A stretch of DNA of 64,000 bases from JACMLD01 sp044227095 (lineage in GTDB: Bacteria > Bacteroidota > Bacteroidia > Chitinophagales > Chitinophagaceae), in the NCBI GenBank assembly GCA_044227095.1, contig JBGAFV010000001.1:5084001-5148000 (forward strand). Reading direction: 5' to 3'. The notes below the pieces were generated by a model, which searched no databases, had not been told where the DNA came from, and saw only the letters and a program-made list of their open reading frames with translations. This document shows, in pieces, positions 1-8,083 of this stretch. Every line of letters starts with the position of its first letter. Within the stretch, counting starts at the first letter, position 1. The translations under genes were made by a program, and so were the position numbers.

Positions 1-1776
1 TTGACCGCCTTCTGCATGCGATTCTGCCATAAAAGATGCTTTTGCTGTAAACCAAAAGTTACCATTGGGCTGTTCTGCTGGCTTTACTTCTATATCACCA
101 GTTTTGGAAAGCAACGGCATTAATGGTTCGTCGGTATCGGGTATGCCTAAACGCATATCTCTTGCTAAAACAAGCGGGCCGTAGGTTATGGCAAAATATT
201 CTTTGCTTGCACCTTCTCTAAGCAAATGTCCCCGCATATCAAATGAAACAGAGATTGTATCGCCATCTTTCCAGTTACGATCTATGCCAATAAAACCTGC
301 AGGAGAAGTTATTGCAACAGGTTCTCCATTTACGGCTATAGAAGAATGCTGGCTCCAGCCAGGGTTGCGTACACGCAATACAAACTTTTCCGGCTTACGC
401 AGTTTTACTGCAATCAATATTTTTCCTGACACCGGGTAATTGGTAGTTTGCTCAATACTTACAAGTTGGTTGCCCGGTGTTTTACTATTAAATTTTCCTG
501 CTGTAAAAAAATTAATGCTGATGCCATCTGCCGATTTCATTACACTCGTAAGCGGCAGTGTAAACAATCCTCTTGGCCCGCTGGCTTCGCAGCAGTTAAT
601 ACCCATATGACATTGCTCCTCTCCTCTTAATCTTGCACCAGATAGCGGCGTATACTTTGCCCAATCAGATCCATCTGTGTACATTGCACCAAGCAAAGCA
701 TTATAATAAGACTGTTCAATGGCATCTGCATATTTTGCTTCTCCCGTAAGGCGCAATAATTGCTGGTTAAGTTTTATCCATGTAGCGGTTACACAAGTTT
801 CCTGGTAATGGTTGATGGCTATGGTTTGATAATCTTTTCCGCCAAACCAGCATTCCATTGCAGAACCCGAACCTGCAATATTTATTTCTGTGTTTTTGAT
901 ACTCTCCCAGGTATGTACAACCGCTTCTTTGTATTCTTCTTTGCCGGTAATGCGGTATAGTTCAAGCAATCCTTCATAACAAGACATCATCTCATAAGCT
1001 TTCTGCCCCTGCTCCGGGCCATACCAGCTATTCACAGGTTTTGGAAAGCGTTTACCCACCGGCGTTACAGATTTAGAAATCAGTTGCGGGCCATCTGGCG
1101 TTTCCCATTCACGCACAATTTCTTCCGCAAAATTGAGGTAGCGTTTATCTCCTGTACGCACATACAGTAAAACAACAGGTTCAAGCACAGAAGAAGCTGC
1201 CATGCCACGGTGATTGCCCATTTTTACAATCAGCAATTTATTATCGCTCAATTCTTTTATTAAATGATCTGCAACTTTTGCTGCTGCATGCAAAGCAGCA
1301 TAGCTTTGTGTTATATCGTAATAACTAATCAGCCCAAGCATGCAATACTTTCTTCCCCATATATCCCATTGTTGCAAATGTCTATCTGGCGCATAGTTGC
1401 CAATATAACCATCGGTGTTTTGTGTAGCAATTAAACCAGCAACGGCTTTATCAAGTATCGTTTTTAATTTTTCTGATGGTTTATATTTATAAGCAAGTAC
1501 AGCAGAGGTAAACCATTTGCCCCAAAACTCGCTTTGCCAGCAGGATGTTTCTGTTTTATTTTGAAAAGGGCTTATCAACCGATCTACATCCTGGGCAAGT
1601 ATCCTGTTATTGTAAGCCGCATCCAGTTTTTGACCGATAAAGCCGGTAACCACAGGTGCTTCTATTGGTTGTAAAAAATCTTTTGCTGCCGGAACAGGTT
1701 GTTGAGCAAACAAAGAAGGCGCAGCAATAAAGAATGATACAATAATTTGAAAAGCAAGCTTATTAGAATATCTCAT
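1..1776 (-). CDS. GH127-type beta-L-arabinofuranosidase (DUF1680), 3' end beyond the window
   Basis: The reading frame is open from an ATG at 1776 down to base 1, giving 592 residues with no stop, so the C-terminus lies outside the window. A signal peptide of about 24 residues ends in LFAQ, implying export. The rest matches the GH127/DUF1680 (alpha/alpha)6-barrel family, which releases beta-linked L-arabinofuranose from plant or glycoprotein glycans. The family's zinc/cysteine catalytic site is visible: an ETC motif (E326, C328) and a CC pair (C395, C396) before EASGPRG. In characterised GH127 enzymes the Glu and Cys residues bind zinc and one Cys is the nucleophile. The neighbouring GH43-GH106 operon runs the opposite way. 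The family is confident; the exact substrate is inferred. Confidence 0.9.
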   Translation of the reverse strand, partial: MRYSNKLAFQIIVSFFIAAPSLFAQQPVPAAKDFLQPIEAPVVTGFIGQKLDAAYNNRILAQDVDRLISPFQNKTETSCWQSEFWGKWFTSAVLAYKYKPSEKLKTILDKAVAGLIATQNTDGYIGNYAPDRHLQQWDIWGRKYCMLGLISYYDITQSYAALHAAAKVADHLIKELSDNKLLIVKMGNHRGMAASSVLEPVVLLYVRTGDKRYLNFAEEIVREWETPDGPQLISKSVTPVGKRFPKPVNSWYGPEQGQKAYEMMSCYEGLLELYRITGKEEYKEAVVHTWESIKNTEINIAGSGSAMECWFGGKDYQTIAINHYQETCVTATWIKLNQQLLRLTGEAKYADAIEQSYYNALLGAMYTDGSDWAKYTPLSGARLRGEEQCHMGINCCEASGPRGLFTLPLTSVMKSADGISINFFTAGKFNSKTPGNQLVSIEQTTNYPVSGKILIAVKLRKPEKFVLRVRNPGWSQHSSIAVNGEPVAITSPAGFIGIDRNWKDGDTISVSFDMRGHLLREGASKEYFAITYGPLVLARDMRLGIPDTDEPLMPLLSKTGDIEVKPAEQPNGNFWFTAKASFMAESHAEGGQ

Positions 1777-1830
1777 ACCCTTTTATTATCCAAACTTCTT
1801 TAGAAATGCAATTCCCTACCAATCAACTAA

Positions 1831-2160
1831 TCAATCTTTCAACTGATCTCCATTTCCATAAACTTTAATCAGCGATTCTATATCATCTTTCAGGTTTCCG
1901 GAAGCTTCATCAAACATGGTGTCTTTTACTTTTTTAGAATGCTTGTTGCTGTTAGATGATTTTATAGTGCTTTGTATTGATTCCAGGGAAGGATAGAAAA
2001 CGGCTGTATTTTTTTCATACCATGGGTTGATGGATTCAATCTTACCCAAAATGTCAGCATAATCATCGATGATGTTATTTATTTCCTGAACATTTTCTGT
2101 GGTATGCCTTCTTGGTATCCTGTTGTATAAATCCTGCAAGGCTGAAGTGTAATGTTCCAT
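1831..2160 (-). CDS. Small hypothetical protein, 109 aa
   Basis: An ATG-started frame of 109 residues lies 54 bases upstream of the GH127 gene on the same strand. I recognise no family. It is hydrophilic, has no signal peptide or membrane segment, and appears mostly helical, with acidic N- and C-terminal parts (NNIIDDYADIL; LKDDIESLIKVYG) and a lysine/serine-rich middle (SSNSNKHSKK). It could share a transcript with GH127, but its content does not suggest a polysaccharide role. Codon use resembles the neighbours, so I keep it as a probable gene of unknown function. Confidence 0.55.
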   Translation of the reverse strand: MEHYTSALQDLYNRIPRRHTTENVQEINNIIDDYADILGKIESINPWYEKNTAVFYPSLESIQSTIKSSNSNKHSKKVKDTMFDEASGNLKDDIESLIKVYGNGDQLKD

Positions 2161-2604
2161 ATACTATATTATTCTACGAATGTACTGCAAGTATTCCATT
2201 TGTTACGCAAGCGCAATTAATACAATGGAACGCAGATTAAGCTGATTGAGCTGATAAAAACGATTTTCCCTGGTATTAATACACAAATAATCTAAGTCGA
2301 TCTTAAAAATCATAAAAATCTGCGGAAAAACTTTTAATGGAACCGCCGCGAATGCAAAAGGGATTGGAGCAGGAAATTAGGAAATGTGAAGGCAAATGTG
2401 GAAATGTGGAAATGAGGAAGAATTGCTGATTGCGGAATTTTGGGATTTGGTGAATGTGGAAATAAAAAGCAAAAAAAGCTAGCACCTAATAGCTGGTAGC
2501 TAGCAGCTTAACTGTACAAGTGAGTGACACAACGATGCTTAATAGCATTACTGCTGTTGGTTCAACAATAAAAAATAACTAACTTAATTTTTATAACACT
2601 TTAT
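2161..2604. other. Intergenic region of stacked repeat fragments
   Basis: No credible gene lies in these 444 bases. From left to right they hold a GGAACGCAGATT-type fragment (near 2226-2246) with ATCTGCGG near 2320, a GTGGAAATG-rich stretch (about 2374-2460), an AGCTA-word stretch (about 2476-2511), and a copy of a dispersed element (2512-2580) ending 24 bases before the GH43 start. The promoter of the GH43-GH106 operon must lie here, but I see no good TAnnTTTG box. Confidence 0.6.
2512..2580 (+). repeat. Dispersed ~65-bp intergenic element, copy A
   Basis: This copy begins CTGTACAAGTGAGTGACAC and ends in an A-rich tract. It aligns along its whole length with 21949-22013, sharing the CTGTACAAG start, CAACG, TTAATAG, a TACTGCTGTTG block and the A-rich end. 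The core recurs at 38393-38417 and in shorter form near 33772-33810 and 59575-59599. It sits directly upstream of the GH43-GH106 operon in the same orientation. Confidence 0.7.
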
Positions 2605-3621
2605 ATGAAACAGCTAACCGCTTACTTACTATTGCTACTATTGTTACCGGTATTGGTTCATGCGCAACAAAAAAAAATTATTCCCGGAGAAATATGGAAA
2701 GACACTGATGGCAATGCAATTAACGCACATGGCGGCGGCTTGTTATTGCACAATGGTGTTTACTATTGGTTTGGCGAAATAAAAAAAGGTGAAACAAAAC
2801 GTGTGGCCTATGTAACCAGTTGGGAAGATTACCGTGTTCCTGCAGGCGGCGTTAGTTGTTACTCATCAAAAGATTTGCTGAACTGGAAAAACGAAGGCGT
2901 GGTACTTGCACCTAATACCACAGATACCGCAAACGATTTGCATACAAGTAAAGTGATTGAAAGGCCGAAAGTGATTTACAATAAAAAAACACGACAGTTT
3001 GTAATGTGGCTGCATCTTGATAATGAAGATTACAGTTATGCACGGTCTGGCGTTGCTGTTAGCGACAAACCAACCGGGCCTTACAAATTTGTACACAGCG
3101 AAAAGCCTAATGGAAATGATGCAAGGGATATGACAATCTTCCAGGATGACGATGGCAAAGCTTACCATTTCTATTCCTCTGAAGGAAATGCTACCATGCA
3201 TGTAACATTGCTATCCGACGATTACCTACGCCATACAACAACAGAAAAGAAAATATTAATTAACCAATCGAGAGAAGCACCTGCTGTTATTAAGCACAAT
3301 AATAAATATTATCTCTTCTCTTCTGCGTGTACAGGCTGGGCACCCAATGCAGCGGGCTATGCTGTTGCAGATAAACCGCTGGGAGAATGGAAACAGTTTG
3401 GCAACCCCTGCACAGGTAAAGATGCAAACATTACCTATACATCGCAAAGCACTTATGTAATTAAAGTGCCTGGCAAAAAAGATGCTTTTATTTTTTTAGC
3501 AGACCGCTGGAATAAAACTGATCTGCCAGATTCAAGGTATATTTGGTTGCCCATGACTATTAAAAATGAAAAGCCCGAAATACAATGGGCAGACCAATGG
3601 AATTTATCTTTCTTTAAATAA
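2605..3621 (+). CDS. Secreted GH43 glycosidase, exo-beta-1,3-galactanase (GH43_24) type
   Basis: This 338-residue exported protein has a signal peptide of about 20 residues ending in VHA. It closely resembles the family of fungal and Bacteroides exo-beta-1,3-galactanases, which trim the galactan backbone of arabinogalactan. Family landmarks are NAHGGG (about 40-45), YYWFGE (53-58), ERPKVIYN (119-126), FQDDDG (179-184), EAPAVIKHN (224-232) and GWAPN (244-248). The usual GH43 catalytic Asp base is absent. E119, E224 and Q281 lie where the Glu/Glu/Gln site of the Phanerochaete enzyme is expected. The gene ends 6 bases before GH106, so the two are almost certainly co-transcribed. Subfamily is assigned by eye; another galactan- or arabinan-active GH43 subfamily is the main alternative. 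Confidence 0.87.
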   Translation: MKQLTAYLLLLLLLPVLVHAQQKKIIPGEIWKDTDGNAINAHGGGLLLHNGVYYWFGEIKKGETKRVAYVTSWEDYRVPAGGVSCYSSKDLLNWKNEGVVLAPNTTDTANDLHTSKVIERPKVIYNKKTRQFVMWLHLDNEDYSYARSGVAVSDKPTGPYKFVHSEKPNGNDARDMTIFQDDDGKAYHFYSSEGNATMHVTLLSDDYLRHTTTEKKILINQSREAPAVIKHNNKYYLFSSACTGWAPNAAGYAVADKPLGEWKQFGNPCTGKDANITYTSQSTYVIKVPGKKDAFIFLADRWNKTDLPDSRYIWLPMTIKNEKPEIQWADQWNLSFFK

Positions 3622-3627
3622 CCCAAC

Positions 3628-6600
3628 ATGATTAGAAAAAGATTGCTGTTTTGCCTGCTGGCTGTTCTTTTTATTTCGTTCATCAATGCACAGCAACCCA
3701 CTAACCGGAACTCGATTGCTTATGTGAAGCAGCAATTCGCAAACCCGGGTAAAGAATTTGGCAGTGCCCCGCTATGGGTATGGAATACCAAAGTGACAAA
3801 AGAAATTATTGATTCCATGCTTACCGGTTTTAAGGAACAATCTTTTGGCGGTGTGTTTGTTCATCCACGTCCTGGTTTAATTACGCCATATTTATCTGCG
3901 GAATGGTTTTCCCTCTGGAAATATGCAATGCAAAAAGCAAAGCAACTTGATCTTGACATTTGGATCTACGACGAAAATTCCTACCCAAGTGGTTTTGCAG
4001 GTGGGCATGTTCCTGCGTCAATGCCTTCTTCTTACAACCAGGCGCAAATGTTGTACGTAGAAAAAGTAAATAAACTCCCTGAAAGCAGCCAGTATTTTAT
4101 TGCAATAGAAAAACAAAGTGATGGATCTTACAAACTTGTAACAGATAAAAACAAAACAACAACAGGCGAATACCTCATTTATAAAAAAGCATTTTATTAT
4201 ACTTCTCCCTGGTACGGAAATTTTTCTTATGTTGATTTGATGGTGCCCGGTGTTACAGAAAAATTTCTTGATATAACCATGCGCAATGGCTACGAACCAG
4301 TTATTGGAAATGAATTTGGCAAAACGGTGAAAGGTATTTTTTCTGATGAACCCAATATAGAATCAACCGATAATAAAAGCATCCGCTGGACGCCATTATT
4401 ATTTCCTGCGTTTGAAAAAAAATGGAAGTACAAACTTGAAGAACACCTGCCCTCTTTGTTTGAAGAAACAGGCGACTGGAAAAAAGTTCGTCATAACTAC
4501 TACTCCGTATTGCTTGATTTATTTATTGAGTACTGGAGCAAGCCCATGTATAAATATACCAACGAAAAAAAATTGGAATGGACTGGTCATTATTGGGAAC
4601 ATGAATGGCCCAATCTTATGCACGGGCCAGATAACATGGCTATGTATGCATGGCATCAACGTCCGGCAATTGATATGCTGTTTAACCAGTTTAATGAATA
4701 CAGTCATGAAGCACAGTTTGGCAATGTACGTTCTGTAAAAGAACTGGCCAGTGTTGCCAATCAGCTTGGAAAGAAAAGAACATTGAGTGAAACCTATGGC
4801 GGTGGGGGATGGGAACTTACGTTTAAAGACATGAAACGCCTTGGCGATTGGGAATTTGTTCTTGGTATAAACACACTCAATCAACACCTTGCGTACATGA
4901 GTATGGAAGGCGCAAGAAAATATGATTATCCGCAATCATTTAGCTATCACAATCCGTGGTGGCCATATTATGGTGGATTGAACAAACACTTCGCAAGGTT
5001 ATCAATGGCGCTATCTGCCGGCAAACAAAAAAATGATATACTGGTATTGGAACCAACCACTACTTCGTGGATGTATTACCGCTCTATTGATAGCAATCGC
5101 ATCAGTTACAGGACCGGACAAGATTTTCAATCGTTTGTTACAAGATTAGAAAAAGCGCAGGTTGAATACGATTTAGGTAGCGAGGATATCATTAATAGAA
5201 ATGGCAAAGTATCCGGCAAACAATTTATTATTGGCGAAGCAGGTTATACAACAGTTGTTATTCCTGCCGGCATGGAAAACATCAATACTGAAACTTTTAC
5301 TTTATTAAAACAGTTTAGTGCAAACGGCGGGCAGGTGATTGTGTTTGATAAACTGCAATATCTGGATGGCGAGAAAAACGCTGCACTTGATGCGTTTGTA
5401 TCGAAACAGCTAAGCTTTAATGGCATTGTTGATTTAAACTATGAACTGATAAAAAAATATTTATCAAACAATGCTATTAGTTTTGATGAGATTGATACTG
5501 CTGTTTCAAAACTATATCACCAGAGGAGAAATGTAGCAGACGGACAAATTCTTTTGCTAACCAATTCCTCAATAGATCATCCAGCGAAAGGTAGTTTTTA
5601 CATTGCTGGAAAAAGCACAACGGAATTAAATACACAAACCGGCGTAATAAGCAACTATGCCTCAGAAAAATCTGGCAACGGCATCATTGTACAGTACGAT
5701 TTGCAGGAAGCAGGGAGCCTTTTGCTACTTATAAGCGATAAAGCTACTGCTGCAAAAACAACCGCTAACCAAACTACATCTTCAAACACCAGTGTAGTAA
5801 AAGCAGACTTATCAATAAAAAGATTGAAGCCAAATGTGCTTACACTTGACTTTTGTGATTTAAAAACAAAAGACACTTTGATAAAGAGCCAATACTTTTT
5901 TCTTGCTGCCGATTATTTGTATAAACACAATGGTTTTAATGATGGCGATCCATGGAACACATCTGTTCAATATAAAGATGAGACCATCAGGCGTGATACT
6001 TTTAAAGCAGGCACTGGCTTTGAAGTAAGTTATCATTTTACTATAGGTGCAAAATCAGCCAACGATTTGCAGTTAAAAGCTGTTGTAGAAAGAAGCCATT
6101 TGTGGGATCTGTACATTAACGGCAGCAAACTTTCTCCCAATAAAAATGAATGGTGGCTTGATAAAGACTTTTCTGTATTCAGCATAAATAATCATGTACA
6201 CGAAGGAGAAAATATTTTAAAACTGGCTGCGCCACGCATGAGTGTATATGCAGAGATACAACCTGTATACATAACAGGCAACTTCAACCTTGCCCCCGAT
6301 ACTGCTGCGTGGCATATTGTATCAGCAGCTCCCGTACAATTGGGTAGTTGGAAACAACAAGGGCTTCCTTTATACGGCCATGAAGTAGTGTATACAAAAA
6401 CATTCAATGCAGTTCAGGCAAATGGTAAATACAATTTTGTTCCGGGTAAATGGAAAGGCACTGTGGCTTTGTTAAAAGTAAATGGCAAACGCGTTGCTAT
6501 ATTAATGGGCAATGAAACTTCAGTTGATATTTCAAAAGAGATAAAGAGTGGCGCCAACACTGTTGAATTAATTGTTACGGGCAGTTTAAAAAACACTCTC

Positions 6601-6741
6601 GGCCCACACTACAACAAGCCTGCGCCTGGTATGGCATCACCCTGGCATTGGCGTTATGTATACAAGCCAATTGCCGGTAAAGACTATGATTTGTATGATT
6701 ATGGCTTAATGGAAGATTTTGAGATTAGGAAGCTAAATTAA
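3628..6741 (+). CDS. Secreted GH106-type alpha-L-rhamnosidase
   Basis: This 1037-residue protein has a signal peptide (about 1-21, ending INAQ) and GH106 hallmarks: LWVWN (49-53), GGVFVHPRPG (74-83) and IYDENSYPSG (113-122) in the catalytic barrel, and LSETYGG with E388 as a likely active-site acid. The C-terminal third (about 800-1037) looks like jelly-roll, galactose-binding-type modules, with LWDLYING and similar strands. GH106 enzymes remove alpha-linked L-rhamnose from rhamnogalacturonan or arabinogalactan termini. Length is normal for the family. It follows the GH43 gene by 6 bases. Which linkage it cuts cannot be read from sequence. Confidence 0.85.
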   Translation: MIRKRLLFCLLAVLFISFINAQQPTNRNSIAYVKQQFANPGKEFGSAPLWVWNTKVTKEIIDSMLTGFKEQSFGGVFVHPRPGLITPYLSAEWFSLWKYAMQKAKQLDLDIWIYDENSYPSGFAGGHVPASMPSSYNQAQMLYVEKVNKLPESSQYFIAIEKQSDGSYKLVTDKNKTTTGEYLIYKKAFYYTSPWYGNFSYVDLMVPGVTEKFLDITMRNGYEPVIGNEFGKTVKGIFSDEPNIESTDNKSIRWTPLLFPAFEKKWKYKLEEHLPSLFEETGDWKKVRHNYYSVLLDLFIEYWSKPMYKYTNEKKLEWTGHYWEHEWPNLMHGPDNMAMYAWHQRPAIDMLFNQFNEYSHEAQFGNVRSVKELASVANQLGKKRTLSETYGGGGWELTFKDMKRLGDWEFVLGINTLNQHLAYMSMEGARKYDYPQSFSYHNPWWPYYGGLNKHFARLSMALSAGKQKNDILVLEPTTTSWMYYRSIDSNRISYRTGQDFQSFVTRLEKAQVEYDLGSEDIINRNGKVSGKQFIIGEAGYTTVVIPAGMENINTETFTLLKQFSANGGQVIVFDKLQYLDGEKNAALDAFVSKQLSFNGIVDLNYELIKKYLSNNAISFDEIDTAVSKLYHQRRNVADGQILLLTNSSIDHPAKGSFYIAGKSTTELNTQTGVISNYASEKSGNGIIVQYDLQEAGSLLLLISDKATAAKTTANQTTSSNTSVVKADLSIKRLKPNVLTLDFCDLKTKDTLIKSQYFFLAADYLYKHNGFNDGDPWNTSVQYKDETIRRDTFKAGTGFEVSYHFTIGAKSANDLQLKAVVERSHLWDLYINGSKLSPNKNEWWLDKDFSVFSINNHVHEGENILKLAAPRMSVYAEIQPVYITGNFNLAPDTAAWHIVSAAPVQLGSWKQQGLPLYGHEVVYTKTFNAVQANGKYNFVPGKWKGTVALLKVNGKRVAILMGNETSVDISKEIKSGANTVELIVTGSLKNTLGPHYNKPAPGMASPWHWRYVYKPIAGKDYDLYDYGLMEDFEIRKLN

Positions 6742-6880
6742 TTGCATAGTATAAACCAATAAATTTAACCTAAGTTGATGCTGTACAAAGTCTCTGACTT
6801 TGTACTATTATGTTCTTGCCGAACTTTGTTCGGATAACAAATGAGATGATGTTAGCGTAAATAAGCTATATATAAACAAT

Positions 6881-6967
6881 CAACCCCTTCAGGGTTGCTT
6901 TTAACTAAGACTTCAATAGCCACGGGTTTCACCCATGGCTATTTTGAATTTATCCCTTCGGGATAAT
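6881..6967. repeat. Composite palindromic repeat, copy 1 (~87 bp)
   Basis: Three hairpins in a fixed order (CAACCC/GGGTTG, AATAGCCA/TGGCTATT, TATCCC/GGGATA) make an 87-bp unit. The same order recurs, partly degraded, at 7176-7262, about 295 bp away. Confidence 0.75.
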
Positions 6968-7175
6968 CATCTACGATTTGCAATGATGGGCAATTCAATT
7001 TGCAAAAAACGCTGCTGGCATTATTGCAAGCCGCAATAATAATGATACCCCAGCCTTTATCTAATTTAACCTAAGCCTGAAAGGCTTAACTAATAATAGC
7101 TGCGGGTGAAACCCGTGGCTATTGCGATAACAAGACCTTCAACCCTGTATGGGTTGAATTGAACGACAATAAAAT

Positions 7176-7262
7176 CACCCCTTCAAGGTTGCTCCTATCC
7201 AGTACTTCAATAGTCACAGGCTTCATCCATGGCTGTTTTTAATTTATCCCTTCGGGAGAATG
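7176..7262. repeat. Composite palindromic repeat, copy 2 (degenerate)
   Basis: This aligns end to end with 6881-6967. The first hairpin has lost pairing (CACCCCTTCAAGGTTG), the middle one has several substitutions, and TCCCTTCGGGA is retained. Confidence 0.7.
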
Positions 7263-7336
7263 AGATGCGTTTGTAAGAACATCATATGATTTGGAATGAC
7301 AATGAAGCAGATTCGCAATAATGATCATTGCTCCTT

Positions 7337-8083
7337 TTACAACCCAATTATAGCAAGAAATTCATCTTTTTTTCTTCTGGAGACATCAACAAAATTGCCA
7401 TTCTGCAGTTCAATCTGGCCGCCATCGCCTTTTATGTAACGCTTGATGTAGTTGAGGTTAATGATATGAGAATGATGTACGCGGAAAAACAATTCTTTTG
7501 GCAGCAGGTCTTCAAATTCTTTCAGCGTTTTAGACGCAACCATTTTTGTTTTATTGCTGAAGTATATATTGGTATAGTTACTGTTTGCTTCAAGGTGCAC
7601 CACATCTGCAATATCATAGAAAAATAAACCTTCAAGCGAAGGAATAGCCAGTTTATGCATTTGCATTTTGGGATGTTGTAAATTCTGGCGCAACAATTCA
7701 ACCTGCTTTTTTACTTCCAGTTGTTTAACATCCTGAATTTTTGCAACCGCAGCTTTTAATTCGCCAATATCCACCGGCTTTAGCAGATAATCAAAAGCAG
7801 CGTAGCGGATTGCTTTAATAGCATATTGATCATATGCAGTAGTAAAAATGACGTGAAAGTTTTTTTCTTTTATTTCATTCAGCATATCAAACCCGTTCAT
7901 ACGCGGCATTTCTATATCCAGGAAAACAACGCCGGGTTTGTGATGATCGATCAGAAAAATACCTTCCGGCCCATTATCAGCTTCCGCCACCACTTCTATT
8001 TCGGGACAATAATCTGCCAGCTTTTGTTTCAGCGCCAGCCTTCCCTTGGCTTCGTCATCAATTATAATTGCTTTGTAGGTCAT
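7337..8083 (-). CDS. LytTR-family DNA-binding response regulator
   Basis: A 248-residue two-domain regulator. The receiver domain (1-120) has acidic residues D9/D10, phospho-acceptor D56 in FLDIEMP, T81/T82 and K102 in LLKPVD. The C-terminal LytTR domain (about 145-245) has the typical LEANSNYT and FFRVHHSHIINL stretches and binds DNA direct repeats. Its start overlaps the end of the sensor-kinase gene by 4 bases (ATGA), so the two are translationally coupled and form one signalling pair. The target genes are not identifiable here. Confidence 0.93.
   Translation of the reverse strand: MTYKAIIIDDEAKGRLALKQKLADYCPEIEVVAEADNGPEGIFLIDHHKPGVVFLDIEMPRMNGFDMLNEIKEKNFHVIFTTAYDQYAIKAIRYAAFDYLLKPVDIGELKAAVAKIQDVKQLEVKKQVELLRQNLQHPKMQMHKLAIPSLEGLFFYDIADVVHLEANSNYTNIYFSNKTKMVASKTLKEFEDLLPKELFFRVHHSHIINLNYIKRYIKGDGGQIELQNGNFVDVSRRKKDEFLAIIGL

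Larger units (their letters stand above)
6742..7336. other. 595-base intergenic region packed with palindromic repeats
   Basis: No gene is visible between the convergent GH106 and LytTR genes. Hairpins lie at 6881-6897 (CAACCC/GGGTTG), 6915-6943 (AATAGCCA/TGGCTATT), 6951-6965 (TATCCC/GGGATA), 7020-7040 (ATTATTGC/GCAATAAT), 7072-7088 (TAAGCCT/AGGCTTA), 7095-7123 (AATAGC.CGGGT/ACCCG.GCTATT) and 7139-7157 (TCAACCC/GGGTTGA). One of these may terminate the operon, but they look like a REP-like array. Confidence 0.7.

Noticed and set aside
188..960. Three plus-strand frames opposite the left-edge GH127
   Set aside because: The minus-strand frame is open for 592 codons with family motifs; the plus frames are its shadows.
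2303..2485. 60-residue minus-strand frame
   Set aside because: It is composed of the word-repeat tract shared with 24346-24420.
4412..4935. Overlapping plus- and minus-strand frames inside the GH106 gene
   Set aside because: They lie in other frames of a clearly coding GH106 and show no domain.
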